A stretch of DNA of 64,000 nucleotides from Aquarana catesbeiana (taxonomy: Eukaryota > Chordata > Amphibia > Anura > Ranidae): the NCBI RefSeq assembly GCF_042186555.1, contig NC_133328.1, positions 342,032,035 to 342,096,034 of the forward strand, in the 5' to 3' direction. The position numbers were made by a program, and so were the translations under genes. Each line of letters opens with the position of its first letter. Within the stretch, counting starts at the first letter, position 1. This document shows positions 43,543 to 55,296 of this stretch, in pieces. Under the pieces are notes generated by a model, which was not told the origin of the DNA, made no database searches, and was given only the letters and a program-made list of their open reading frames with translations.

Positions 43543-44300
43543 TCTTTCATGAACTGATCCTTGAAAACTAATTTTCTCAGGGAAGCCTACCCTACCGCCA
43601 CCTAAAAACTGCTACTACTTTAGCCACCTCCATCAAATCATCCTCTGCAGCTATTACCTTTTTTAACACTTCCCCTCCCTTTAGATTGTAAGCTCCATGA
43701 GCAGGTCTCTCCTATTCATTCATTCTGTATTGACCTGTGTTGTAATCATACTGACATTGTTGACCAAATATGATCAAGACTATTTTTTTTTTTTCACAAA
43801 ATTTGTTATTGGGGCATAACAAATACAAAGGATATGGGGAAGGAAGTGTGGCCTAAAAAACACCTGCTTAGAAAAACATTCCCATAAGAGATGGTCAGTA
43901 CAGCCTCTCAGGAGCAGTTACAATATGTGTAGTGAAGGACACATTCATGTTAAATATGTAAGTACCAAATACTGTCCACAAAATTAACACGCAGGTCCCT
44001 GTTGAAAAAAAAGGGGGGTGGGTTGGAGTCGTGATTCCAATTCAATAGGGGCCCAAAGCATAGAAGACGAGGCTTCATTCGAGCAAGAGGGCAGGGCAGA
44101 GCTTTGAGTGAGTGCTTGGTGGAACTTGTGATAAAGGGAGGCATCAGGGGCTTTTAACCACAAACTGTGCAAGAGGGTTCAGGTGGTAAAAGGGGGGATA
44201 ACAGCAAAAGAGGTTGGAGAGGTTGGCACATAAGACAGAGACATCGGAACAAACTCTCAAGAAAAGGAGGCACAGAGAGAGGACAATAGGGCAAGGGATT
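43543..44300. other. Non-coding, LINE-3'-end-like pieces
   Basis: TAGATTGTAAGCTCCATGAGC near 43683 resembles a widespread frog LINE/SINE 3' tail. A T-run at 43782 followed by ACAAAATTTGTTATTGGGGC could be the reversed 3' end of another LINE. No ORF. Confidence 0.35.
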
Positions 44301-44308
44301 ACCTAGAG

Positions 44309-44460
44309 CAGGGGTAGGCAACCTCCGCCCTCCAGCTGTGGTGAAACTACAAATCCCATCATGCCTCTGCCTCTAGGAGTCATGCCTGTTATTGTCAGCG
44401 TCTTGCAATGTCTCATGGGACTTATAGTTTCAGCTGGAGGGCTGAGGTTGCCTACTCCTG
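44309..44460. mobile_element. Short palindromic hAT MITE, 152 bp
   Basis: ACCTAGAG is duplicated at 44301-44308 and 44461-44468. Ends CAGGGGTAGGCAACCTCCG and, reversed, CAGGAGTAGGCAACCTCAG; interior CCCTCCAGCTG pairs with CAGCTGGAGGG. Same family as 22489-22636. Confidence 0.9.
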
Positions 44461-44468
44461 ACCTAGAG

Positions 44469-45499
44469 GGAGGAAGGAATGTAAGTGGGGAGGAAGAAAA
44501 AAAAAGGAAGGGTAGGGGAGAAGGGGACAGGGAGGGGAAGGGAGAGAGGAGATAAAGGGGTGAGTGATAGGGTGGGATGGAGCTGACCAAGTTGTGGCTA
44601 TGGGGCTGAAGGGGGCAAGGCCATATTTTGTCAAGGACATCACTCAGCATTCCCGATTTGTTTGTTTATATGACAAATCCAGCTGAAGATTCGGCATTTG
44701 TGAGTAGTGATGAGTGAACATGGCGGGGTGCAGCAGGTCATCGTGTCATTGTGATTGATGTTGGCTTTAAATTGGGGAAGATTGTTTTTGTTTTTTTTTT
44801 CTAATAAAATACTTTTTATTTACTATTTACAATGTTTTTGTGAATGAGTAAGAAGGGATACTCAGTACCTTGTACTCATTTCAGTTGAGGGGAAAGATAA
44901 CTGGGGCCCCCCTTATTTTAAAGGCGAATCCAGATTCTGATAAGTTCCCTCTGCAAATCCCAACACCATTTTATGTTTGTTTTTGTTTCCTAACAACCGA
45001 GTAAGGTCCCCCTAAAAAATTAATGAAAGACCCTTATCCAGGCATGTAGCCTAGAAGGCCAGGAAAGGGATGACAGTGAGCAGCTCCCCCTCAACCATGC
45101 CAGGTCCAATGCCCTCAACTTTGGAAGGTTATCCTCCCTTGCAAATCACCTTGCTTTTATGTTGATCCCCACATCCTTTAGAGTAAGGGGCCTCCAGATA
45201 TTCATCCCCCAGGTAAATGAATAAAGGGTACACAGTACTCCTTACTCATTCACATGAAAAAATAGAAAAAATAATTCATACCCTGTGAAAAAAACTCTTC
45301 TAATTGACTCTCTAATCAACATGATGACCATGATGACCTGCTGTGGCCTAAGATGTTCACACATTTTTACTCCCATTGCAAATTGCAAACCCAGGTTGGC
45401 TGTTGTATGTCAACAAACTAGTTGGGGATGCTGAGAGATGTTATTGACCAAATATGGTCATGACCAAAAAAAAAGTATATGTATTTGCAAATACTTTCT
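44469..45499. other. Non-coding; includes a decayed relative of the foldback hAT family
   Basis: First 150 bp are A/G-rich. Near 44930-45270, AATCCAGATTCTGATAAG, GACCCTTATCCAGGCATGTAGCC and CCAATGCCCTCAAC track with 26160-26400 and 25160-25260 of the foldback hAT. The termini are unreadable. Confidence 0.45.
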
Positions 45500-45503
45500 T
45501 TAT

Positions 45504-46708
45504 CCCCTTCCCGCCGACCGAACGCATATATGCGTACTCGGCTTTCCGGGGTTATACCGGGATGATGCCCGCAGCTGCAGGCATCATCCCAGTACCGTTG
45601 TTTTCAGCGGGCGATCGGCTACCCGAATATAACAACCGATGCGGCTAAAAGCCGCTCGGTTGTTATACCGGAGGAGCGGGAGGGGACATCCCCCCCTCCC
45701 GCCGCCTCCCGCCGCTGTTACCGGGCCTCCCGTGCGATCGGGAGGCCCGGTGTCCGTTCCGCTGCCTTCGGCGGCTGGGGGCGGACTGGAACGAAGCTGC
45801 GAGCGGCTTCGTTCCAGCCTTCTTCTTGTAAATGCGGAAGCGACGTCATGACGTCACTTCCCGTTTACTCGGCTGCCAATGGCGCCGAATTTAAAAAAGT
45901 ACACAGTATTCAGAATCGCCGTTTTCGGCGATCTGAATACTTTGAAGTGTAAAGGAGGGATCGGGGGTCTTTTAGACCCCCGATCCCTCCATAAAGAGTA
46001 CCTGTCACCACATATTACTGTCACAAGGGATGTTTACATTGCTTGTGACAGCAATAAAAGTAAAAAAAAAAAAAAAAAATTTTAAACACAATTTATAAAG
46101 TACAAAAATAAATAAATTAAATAAAAAAAAAAAAAAAAAAAATTTTAAAGTGCCCCTGTCCCCGCGAGCTCGCGCAGCGAAGAAAACGCATATGGAAGTC
46201 GCGCCCGCATATGTAAACGGTGTTCAAACCACACATGTGAGGTATCGCCGCGATCGTCAGAGCGAGAGCAATAATTCTAGCCCTAGACCTCTGTAGCTCA
46301 AACCTGGTAACCGTAAAAAATTTTTAAATCGTCGCCTATGGAAATTCAAAGGTACCGTAGTTCGTCGCCATTCCACGAGTGCATGCAATTATAAAGGGTG
46401 ACATGTTTGGTATCTATTTACTCGGCGTAACATCATCTTTCACATTATACAAAAAAATTGGGGTAACTTTACTGTTTGGATTTTTTAAAATACATGAAAG
46501 TGTCACTTTTCCAAAAATTTGCGTTTAAAACACCGCTGCACAAATACCGTGTGATAAAAAATATTACAACAATCGCCATTTTATTCTCTAGATTCTCTGC
46601 TAAAAAAATATATATAATGTTTGGGGGTTCTAAGTCATTTTCTAGCAAAAAATACGGATTTTAACTTGTAAACACCAAATTTCAAAAATAGGCTTAGTCA
46701 TGAAAGGG
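45504..46708. mobile_element. piggyBac-type MITE, 1.2 kb (same family as 7367-8399, opposite orientation)
   Basis: Starts CCCCTTCCCGCCGACCG after TTAT and ends CTTAGTCATGAAAGGG before TTAA (46709-46712). Internal hallmarks shared with 7367-8399: GGGATGATGCCCGCAGCTGC, GACGTCATGACGTC, CACAGTATTCAGAATC, TGAGGTATCGCC and TATATAATGTTTGGGGGTTC. No enzyme encoded. Confidence 0.75.
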
Positions 46709-46712
46709 TTAA

Positions 46713-47148
46713 ACTAAACACACAGACATATCTGGTATTGTATTAGGCTACTTGAGATTAAAATGCTTGTTTTTCTTTTGCTAAAATAGCTTCCATGCCA
46801 CATGTGCTCTCACAGTAAATTGAGCATTTCTAATAAAAAACCTAGTGTTGATTTATAAGTAAAGATTCTCTTTATGCCTTATGCATGGAAATATCTAACA
46901 CTGCATAAGGTTGCTTGATATTGATATGGACTAAAATCTACTCCTACTTGGATTTCACTTTTCTATAGCCTGCTAAAATACATACTACAGCTTTGCATTC
47001 AGCTTTTGCTGTCACTTTGAGACTAAAATGCATGACTTGCTTTCCAAAACAGCTTCCATGTCACGTGTGCTGCCACGGTAAACTGTTGAACACTAAAGTG
47101 ACACTAAAATCTGGTTTAAAACGTATATATTCTATTAAAGTATGCATT
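46713..47148. other. No recognised gene; imperfect direct repeat
   Basis: AAAATAGCTTCCATGCCACATGTGCT near 46783 and AAAACAGCTTCCATGTCACGTGTGCT near 47045 mark two diverged copies of a unit of about 260 bp. Confidence 0.5.
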
Positions 47149-47907
47149 TTTTTTTTTTTTCAAATAAATTTTTATTGATTGATAAAATCAAACAAAGGAA
47201 CATAGTACATTTCACCTTGTACAGGGTTCATCAACATAAATGGTACATTAACATTGGTTGAAAGCATACAATAGATGGATAAAGAGAAAAAAAAAAAAGA
47301 ACAAGAATCATCAATATCCAATGCAAGGAACTTATCATTAGCTTTCCTGTATCGAGATCGATCTCTCGGTGCGTAGTCGAGTGTGCCTTATGTGATATTT
47401 TAAAAAACATGTAGGTTAGAGAGTCTTTATTCTGTTGGGTATGATTAGTTGTAAAAGTTCAGGGAGAGTTGTTGGGAGCTGGGAGCTAGAAGTACCTGTT
47501 TGTAAAGATTCAGAATTGTGAAGTGCCTCTCTCGATCAAATAGGGAATTGTAACTTTGTGGGGAGCGAAATAATGCATCACGGGAGGTTCCTGTGTGGAG
47601 CATGCAAGGATTGCTCGTCATCGTTTGTTTGATGATATCAAGAGTGGCAGTCCAGGGAGTTGGGGAATGGATTGGGGGGGTTTAGATGGAGGTATATGTC
47701 ATGTGTGTGATGGGGGGGTCGGGGGTCCATGGGAAAGAGTGGAAGATATGGTGGACAGGGATCCTGCCTCTGGGAGTAAGGTCGACCATCTCTTGCTTCC
47801 CTCCTCTCGGGTTCATCCACCTGATATCTGCATATTTCTATGAAGTGATGAGGAGAGGACGGTTCCAGCAACTCCTAGGGAGTCCAGATTTCTAAATTTG
47901 GTGTTTA

Positions 47908-50900
47908 TTAGGTTCTTGTTTGGTTAGTAGGGGCACATAATAGGGAGTATTCTGGAGTGGTTTGGAAATGTTTCCAGCATGCCCATTTTTTGCCGAATTT
48001 GCTGGGGGAGTCTCTTGTTATGTGAATTAATTCCTCTAGTTCTGCAATTCTTTTGATTCTACAGAACCATTCCTTCAGAGACGGAACGGATTGGGACTTC
48101 CAATGTATCGGTATGCACTGTTTTGCTGCATTTATCATGTGCATTGCCATGGATTTGTGATATGTACGATGAGAGAGATTGGAGTGGTGTAGAAGAAATT
48201 GAGCCGTGACCATTCTAAGTCGTATGTAGTGACAAGTGAGGTTATGCGATGTACTTCTTTCCAAAATGATTGAATCTGTGGGCATTCCCACCATATGTGT
48301 AGCAAGGTGCCTGGTTGTGTGTTGCATCTCCAACATATATCTGGGATTGTTGGGTTGAATTTGTGAAGTAATTCTGGTGTACGGTACCATCGAGATTGAA
48401 TTTTGCAGCCGTTTTCCTGAGTGGAAACATTCATGGATCCTTTGTGGATGTTGAGGTAGATATTACCCCAGTCTACTGGTGTGAGAGGAAGTGAAAGTTC
48501 TTTTTCACAAATTTTGCAAATAGCTGGGCTATTAGGGTTGCAGTACGAGAAAAGAAGGGAATGTGTAGCAGAGATTAAGTGTGTTTAGTGAGACGAATGG
48601 GAACAGAGGTGTTCAAATGGCGTAAGCTGCCTAGAGCATGAGGATTTCTTGTCTGGTGTTCCCAGGTATTGTGCGATTAGAAGGTATGTCCATGGTGGGA
48701 TCTGGGGTCTGTCAAGTCGTGTAGAGAGGAGAGGTGCTGTATAAAGTTTACCTTGAAGAAATGATGGGTGAGAACCTTAGTTTCCGACCAGTGTTGTGCT
48801 AAGAAGTCTGTAGACATGCCCGGAGGGAAATCATGGTTCAATCATATTGGAGATAGTGTACCTGGTATCGTCGATATGGAAGATTGTTTGCATATTTTGC
48901 TGAAGCATTGTGTGGTTGGTCTGATGAGAGGGTGAAATTTGAACTCTGGGGGGATATGGCGATCAAGTATCCATGGTGCTGATGCCAATTATAAATTGGA
49001 AAATAAATCTTCTAGACCTATCCAGTCTTTTGAAGATGTGTGTAGGTTCCAGTCGCGTATTCTGGTCAGATGGACTGCTTTATAATAGTTCTGGAGGTCC
49101 GGTAGACCTATGCCTCCCAGATGGTTTGGTAAGGTTAAGTGTGAATATTTTATTCTGGGTTTGTGTCCTCACCATATGAAGTTGGAGCTGAGGCTTCTAT
49201 AAGATTTGAAGAAGGCCCGTGGTATGTGTATTGGTACCATTTGTAGGATGTATAACATTCTTGGGAGCGCATTTATTTTCAGTATTGTCGCCCTCCCAAA
49301 CCATGAGAATACTGGTCTGTTCCAGTTTTTTAGATCAGTGGTCAGTTTGGTCAGTAATGGCATGTAGTTTTTTGCATATAAGTCCCTCAGTTGAGTGGGT
49401 AGTTGTATACCAAGATAGGTAATTGCCTCAGCCTGCCATTGAAAGGGGAAATTCTCTTTACATTGTAGGACGGTGGATTGTGGTAGAGAAATATTGAGGG
49501 CATAGCACTTAGAGAAATTTATCTTTAGGTTAGAGAGGATATTAAAGCGTCTGAATTTGTCTAATAATACCGGTAACGTGGTGTGAGGGTTTGAGGGAAA
49601 CAGTAGTATATCGTCTGCGTAAGCAGCTAGTTTGTATTCTTTACTTTTGGTTCTGATCCCTTGGATGTCGGGGTTCTGCCTGATGGAGCAGAGTAGAGGC
49701 TCCAGGGTAAGGACGAAGAGGATAGGGGACAAGGGACATCCCCGCCTCGTTTCATTGTGGATGGAGAAGGCATTCGACAGGGTGTTGTTTACTCTAAGTC
49801 GAGCCGTGAGTTTAGCATACAAGGAGAGTATAAGACTAATCATATACTGTTTTATACCTATTGCTTGTAAGACTGCCGCCATATAGTCCCATGCTATACT
49901 GTTGAATGCCTTCTCCTCATCCAGTGAAAGGAAGAAGCCTTTTTGTTTCGATGTGGTTATATGGTGGTGCAAATTGATGGCTTTTTGGGTATTGTCCCTG
50001 GCTTCTCTTCCAGGGACAAATCCGACCTGATCATGGGAGACGATGGATGGGAGAAGTGGTAGTAGTCTGTTAGCCAAAATTTTGGCGAAAATTTTAATAT
50101 CAACATTGAGGAGCGAAATTGGCCTATAGTTTGCCGCTTGTGTTGGGTCTCTATCTGCTTTTGGTATTACAGTAATGTGGGCTTCCAGCATTCCTGGGGT
50201 GAGTGGGTTGGAGTTGGATATGGAGTTAAATGCTTTTAGGTATGGGGTACATAGAGTTTCTGCAAATGTTTTGTAGTACATTGCCGAGAGGCCGTCTGGG
50301 CCAGGGCTCTTTCCAGGTTTCAATTTTTTAACTGCTTCTTTCCATTCTAATGGAGTGATTGGAGTTTCTAGTGTTTCAGCTGAGTCAGCTGAGATGCCTT
50401 TGGGGCAGAATTTAGCTAAGAATTCAGTAATTTTGTCGTGCCTTGCCTCAGGAGAGGATGCCGAGGTGTTTGTTTTGTCGATATTGCATAGAGACCAGTA
50501 AAATTTCTCGAATTCATGAGCTATGTCATTGTTTTTCGTATAGGTTTCGCTTGTAGGGGAGTGCAACTTGTGTACCATTGTTTTAGCTTTTTTAGCGTTT
50601 AGTGCTTGGGCTAATAGGTGTCCGCTTTTGTTACCAAATTCGTAAAAAAGTTTTTGTGACAACATAAAGTTTTTCCTGATAGTTCGACCTAGTTCTTCTT
50701 GTATGAGTTTACGTGTATCAATCAATTCCTGGTACGTTTGTTGTGCTAGCATCTTTTTGTGGAGAGCTTCCAATGTCCTGAGTGTTTTGAACAGGTCTGA
50801 CAATCGCTGTTGTCTATCTTTCCTAAGTTTGGCCGTCATGGAAACGAGTCTGCCTCGTATGACACACTTCCCAATGTGTAAGTTTTGAGATATCTTGGGT

Positions 50901-51757
50901 GTCATTATCTGTGAAATAATTGTCCAGACATTTGGTAAGTGTGTTTACCCGGGTTTCGTCAGTTAGTATCTTAAGGTCCAATCTCCAGATTCTGGGAATT
51001 GAGAGTTTGTCAGGAAGGGAAAGTGTAATCGTAATTGGGTGGTGATCCGATATGGTCATCGGTTCTATCGTCACCTTTGTGAGACAGGGGAGATCATGTT
51101 GTGTTAGGAAGAGGTAGTCCAGTCTTGAATATTTGTTGTGTGGGGCAGAGAAGAAGGTGAAGTCTTTGTCTTGTGGTCTAAGGGTGCGCTATGTGTCATG
51201 AAGTAGGAGGTTCTGAAGACTGAGTTTAATTTGGCGTAGAGCTCTGTATGGTAGGCAGGAAGATCCTGTCGACGTGTCAAGAAGACGGTCGGGAGGAACG
51301 TTAAAATCGCCTCCTAAGATTAACATACTATGTGTGAAGTTGGCGAAAGTTTGCAAAGTTGAGCAAAAGAATGGGACCTGGGATTTGTTTGGACTATAGA
51401 TACTGGCTAATGTAATGGGTCTGTTTTGAAAGTTCCCTTTCAGGAAGAGGTATCTGCCTTGATCATCCACAAGGGTGTTTGTTACCTGGATTATGATTTT
51501 TTGGATATGAGGATTGATACCCCCTTTGTTTTGGCATTTGATGAGGCTGCGTGGTAGTACGTTGGGAAGTCTCTATTTGATAGTTTAGGGATAGAGGAGG
51601 AGCAGAAGTGTGTCTCTTGCAGAAATACAATATCCGCTTTCATGCTTCGCATACTGTTTAACACTTTGGTGCGCTTCTCGGGGATATTCAATCCCTTCAC
51701 ATTCAATGAGATTATTTTAAGTGAGACATTCCTCATTGTGGAGTTTGGAACAGCCAT
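47908..51757 (-). pseudogene. LINE ORF2 with an almost intact reverse transcriptase
   Basis: ATG at 51757. The endonuclease is in three pieces: SLNVKGLNIPEK and QETHF (to 51491), GGDFNV (51470-51189, ending in a stop), then SRLDYLF and SDHHPI, so all its catalytic boxes survive. One open frame of 578 codons, 50905-49169, then holds the linker and the full RT palm: KPGKSPGPDGLS, YRPISLLNVDIKIFAKI, QVGFVPGREARDN, SLDEEKAFN (the first Asp kept, the usual second D is N), RRGCPLSP and YADD at 49610-49621. The rest is broken at 49169 (SNFIW stop) and ends with CWRCNTQPGTLLHIWWEC near 48310. Confidence 0.85.
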
Positions 51758-53099
51758 AGTGCCTGAAGATTTTTGGACCTGATGTGGAGTCACCCACTAG
51801 AGGGAAGCAAGAGACGGACACTCAGAAGGAGAGAAAACAAAAAAGAAAAGGAGGGGGTAAAGGAGAGAAGGGAGGAATGGGAGGGAGTAGAGATATGAGT
51901 CTCTGGGGGGGTGTAGAGATGGGGTGCGTAATTACTGGATGCGGGTACAGACTCTTGGTCCTACCCATGTGGTGTAATTCCAGAAGGGGTGGGGTCAGTT
52001 GGGGCTCTCAGAGTCCACTGTGTGTGAGGGTGATTGGCTACAGTTCCTCAAAGGATTCGATCTCTAGTTCCAGAGAGGTCTGTTTGGCCTATAGAAGGGT
52101 TGGTTGGTCAAAGAAAGGGGGTGTATAGGGAGAACAATCACCCGTCCAAGTCAGCGGGTGCAGGTGGTTATCGCTAAATTTCCCAATGGGTGTGTGGGAA
52201 CAGGGTGTTATGTTAGTCAGGTGTTTAGTGTGGTAGTTGCATAACTGAGCCAGTTAATGTGAAGAAATTCCCGTTATACGTGTCATTAATTCTAAAAATC
52301 ACAGATAAACCTAGATAAACTTCTGAGCTTAGGCAGCTTGGATAGATTAGCATATCTACTAATCCATATAGTCCTGCTCAATATAACTAGTGAGCCCTTG
52401 TACTTTGTAACCAGACAGAACGATATAAACCATGAAAAAGTCTAACTAAAGAAAGGTTAACAAATTAGTTAGATAAGACACGGAGAGGGAGGTGTCATCA
52501 GTAACAAATACAAATATTCCCGCAACCATTTACTTAATACCTTAGATGGACCAATCCAAGGGAGGCACCGTGCGTTGTGATGGGGGACATACCCCCTGTT
52601 TTTTTCCGGATGATTATTAATCTGTTAGGGTTTTGGTTTGTGATCACTCTCAGCAGCCTGGTGTATGAGTGTGGACTTTGTACACTTTATTTGTTTTATT
52701 GTTTTCATTTTACCTTTGTGTTTGAAGTAGTTAAGTTTTTAGGTTTGGTCGGGAATGGCCTTGCGACGGTGCACTGTGCCTCCCTCAGAGGCCAGAACTG
52801 TGGGCCCCATGTTAAGATATGCGGTATATTAACTCATAGGGTATTGCAGAGAACAGGGGCTGTCCCTTATTAGCCATATTGGTAATCCACACCACCCCCA
52901 CTCGTGAATGCCTACAATCTAGCTCTGGTCATCGTGGAAGTCCTTGGTGCTGTCAGCTCAACCATGGCATGTTTTTAGAAGTCATAGGAAGAACTCCTTA
53001 TGAGCGACATGCCTTGCGGTGATCAGGTAAGGCTGTGGGGCTGCCATTCCTTAGGGGTCCTGCAACTTGGTGAGGGGATGATGGTGGATGGGCACGGCG

Positions 53100-53999
53100 T
53101 CAGCGACCGATACTGAAATTGCCTGCTTCAATGACATCATCCATGGAAGTAGCTCTGTGCAACGGCGGGAGGCGGAAATCACTGTACCAGTCCGGCAGCT
53201 CGATTAGCGGGATGCTGAGGGTTGTATAAAAATGCTCCAGGTCCTCAGGAACTCTGAGGTTTGCTGTGTGCCCATTTGCAGACGCTGACAAACAAAAGGA
53301 GAACTTCAAGTGATAAACAATTGCTTTTGCTCTCAGAACATCCAGTAGGGGTCGCAGCTCTCTCCTCCTTTGAAGTTTTATGTTGGATAGATCTTGAAAG
53401 ATCTTCACCTCTGCCCCTTGATATGTAAAGCATGTTCAGCCCCTGGCTTTCCTCATCTCATGATCTCTTCTTTCAAGAGGAAATCTGAGAGGCAACAGAT
53501 CATATCCCTGGAGGGTCTGTGTCCCTGCCCCTCGGGCGCAGGGCTCTGTGAAAGCGTTCCATAGCTATCTGCATGTCAGGGGGTCTTTGCAACAGATCAT
53601 TGAACATGTTAGTAATCGCTCTGGAGAGTTGGTTGGGTTCTATGGATTTGGGGAGGCCTCTTACCCGTAGGTCTCCCACGGTTGTCCAGGTCCTCCATAT
53701 GTCGATTTATCTGTCTTAGGTGAGCCGTGTGTGACTCCATGATCTGCTGCATCTGGCAGAGTGAAGCGTCATGGCAGGCTTGCGTCTCCTCAGTCTCCTC
53801 CACCCTCAGAATATGGCCTGTAGATCTGAGCGCAGCTCCGAAATGGCGTCCGCAATTGTTGCTGAGAGCGAGTTTTTAATGTCCGCCGCCACCGATCGTA
53901 GGTCCGGAATATCTCCGGGATTTGATGGCTTAGCTGTGTGTCTTGGCTCCTGGGAGACCTTGACCTAATTGCCGAAGCGCTCTGGGGTGTGCTCTCCAT
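53100..53999 (-). pseudogene. LINE ORF1, frameshifted
   Basis: ATG at 53999. Frame 1 soon departs from the expected reading; DIKNSLSATIADAISELRSDL and then HTAHLRQINRHMEDLDN (coiled coil end, near 53680) appear in other frames, and the C-terminal domain FQDLSNIKLQRRRELRPL to IELPDWYSDFRLPPL is open from 53408 to 53100. The order matches ORF1 at 10032-11015. At least three frame changes. Confidence 0.7.
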
Positions 54000-54091
54000 A
54001 GTTAAGCCGGGTGATGGTGTCTGTAGTCAGGTAGGGAGCAAGCGTCCATTAATGAACAGAGCCAGGCCACGACCCTCTATTATTATGCATT

Positions 54092-54811
54092 CTTAAATTA
54101 AAATGTACCCTCTATTACTATCAGCTTCCTCCAAATCTTTAAATTCCTTTTTTGTTGCTCTGATCTAACTTCCTATTAGAGGGTGGTCATGTTTGTTCTC
54201 CATGGTCCCACTGTAAATACCAATGTAGCCAACCTCTCCTGCTCACTCTTGAAGCGTGCACATGACTGCAACTAGTGTGCACTACTTATTTCAAACATAA
54301 CATATTAAGAGATAATCTCATGAAACATAGATTTCAGACCTATTAAGCAATGGATGTGTATGGCTTTTTTTGGGAGAATAAGGATATTGTTTAGTGTCAC
54401 TGCCCATTACTAGTTCTTGTGGAATACTTCTGTCTAGCTATGAGATTACAAGTTTCCAGCTTTTCTGATGGGAGTCACAAGAACTGTATCTCCAATATCC
54501 ACTATTTATGTAGCCATCTGAAGTCTTTTTAGTTGTATCCCTGTAAACACTCTGGAGTAGATTTACTATAACTGGTGTACTCAGAATCTGGTGCAGCCAT
54601 TGCACAGTAACCAATCAGCTTGTAGGTTTTATTGTTTAAGTTTAATTGAACAAGCTGAAGATGGAAACTGATTGGTTACTATGCACAGCTGCACCAGATT
54701 CTGTGTGCACCAGTTTTAGTAAATCTCCCTCTCTGAGTCCTGCATTTATTTTGAGGTTTATTTTAATCAGCTAATTTTAACTGAACAAACCAGATCAATT
54801 CTGAGATACCC
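54092..54811. other. Gap between two minus-strand LINEs, with one palindromic MITE
   Basis: 54554-54731 is a self-complementary unit: AGATTTACTATAACTGGTG pairs with CACCAGTTTTAGTAAATCT, AATCTGGTGCAGC with GCTGCACCAGATT, and AGTAACCAATCAG with CTGATTGGTTACT. The remainder shows no coding or repeat ends. Confidence 0.65.
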
Positions 54812-55296
54812 ACTTCTGCATCTATTTTTTTAAATCAGATTTTTTTTTTATTTATAAAACATAAGAAGAGAAAAACTCTTCCTTTAAACAAAAACTAAAA
54901 CAAAAACATACATCAAATAGCATTGCCAAGGACATATTGTTATCTAAATATGCAACCAATCGGATTTGCTTCTCCTGCATCATTATGTTATACATGAACT
55001 TACAATCAATTTAAGAAGATAAATCTCTGCATGTCCATACCAGTATCTGCCATTTCATGTATTTTCCTCTTTTAGTAAGCGTGTCCTTTTAGTGTTTTGT
55101 ACCCCCACTCCGCTCCCTGTCCTACAAAGGACAGTCGGTCGGTGTAGAGGTACCCCTCCCCACCCTAAACAGTGGGGGGATTTCCAGTGTTCTTCCATTA
55201 ACTATCTTATATAAGTAAACCATATAACTTGTCTCTGCAGAGTAAGACAACTTCTCATCAAGAATATTAGTTCAGATTAATCCACATTCTGAGTTT

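Larger units (their letters stand above)
47149..54076 (-). mobile_element. L1/Tx1-like LINE, nearly full length, 6.9 kb
   Basis: The 3' tail is the T-run at 47147-47160 and the 5' end on the minus strand reads AGGGTCGTGGCCTGGC. Flanks CTATTAAAGTATGCATT and CTATTATTATGCATT look like a decayed target duplication. ORF1 (53999-53100) and ORF2 (51757-47908) are separated by a 1.3-kb spacer, an arrangement like that of the plus-strand LINE at 9802, to which ORF2 is clearly related (both have LNIPEKRT and QETHF). Inactive because of multiple breaks. Confidence 0.85.
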
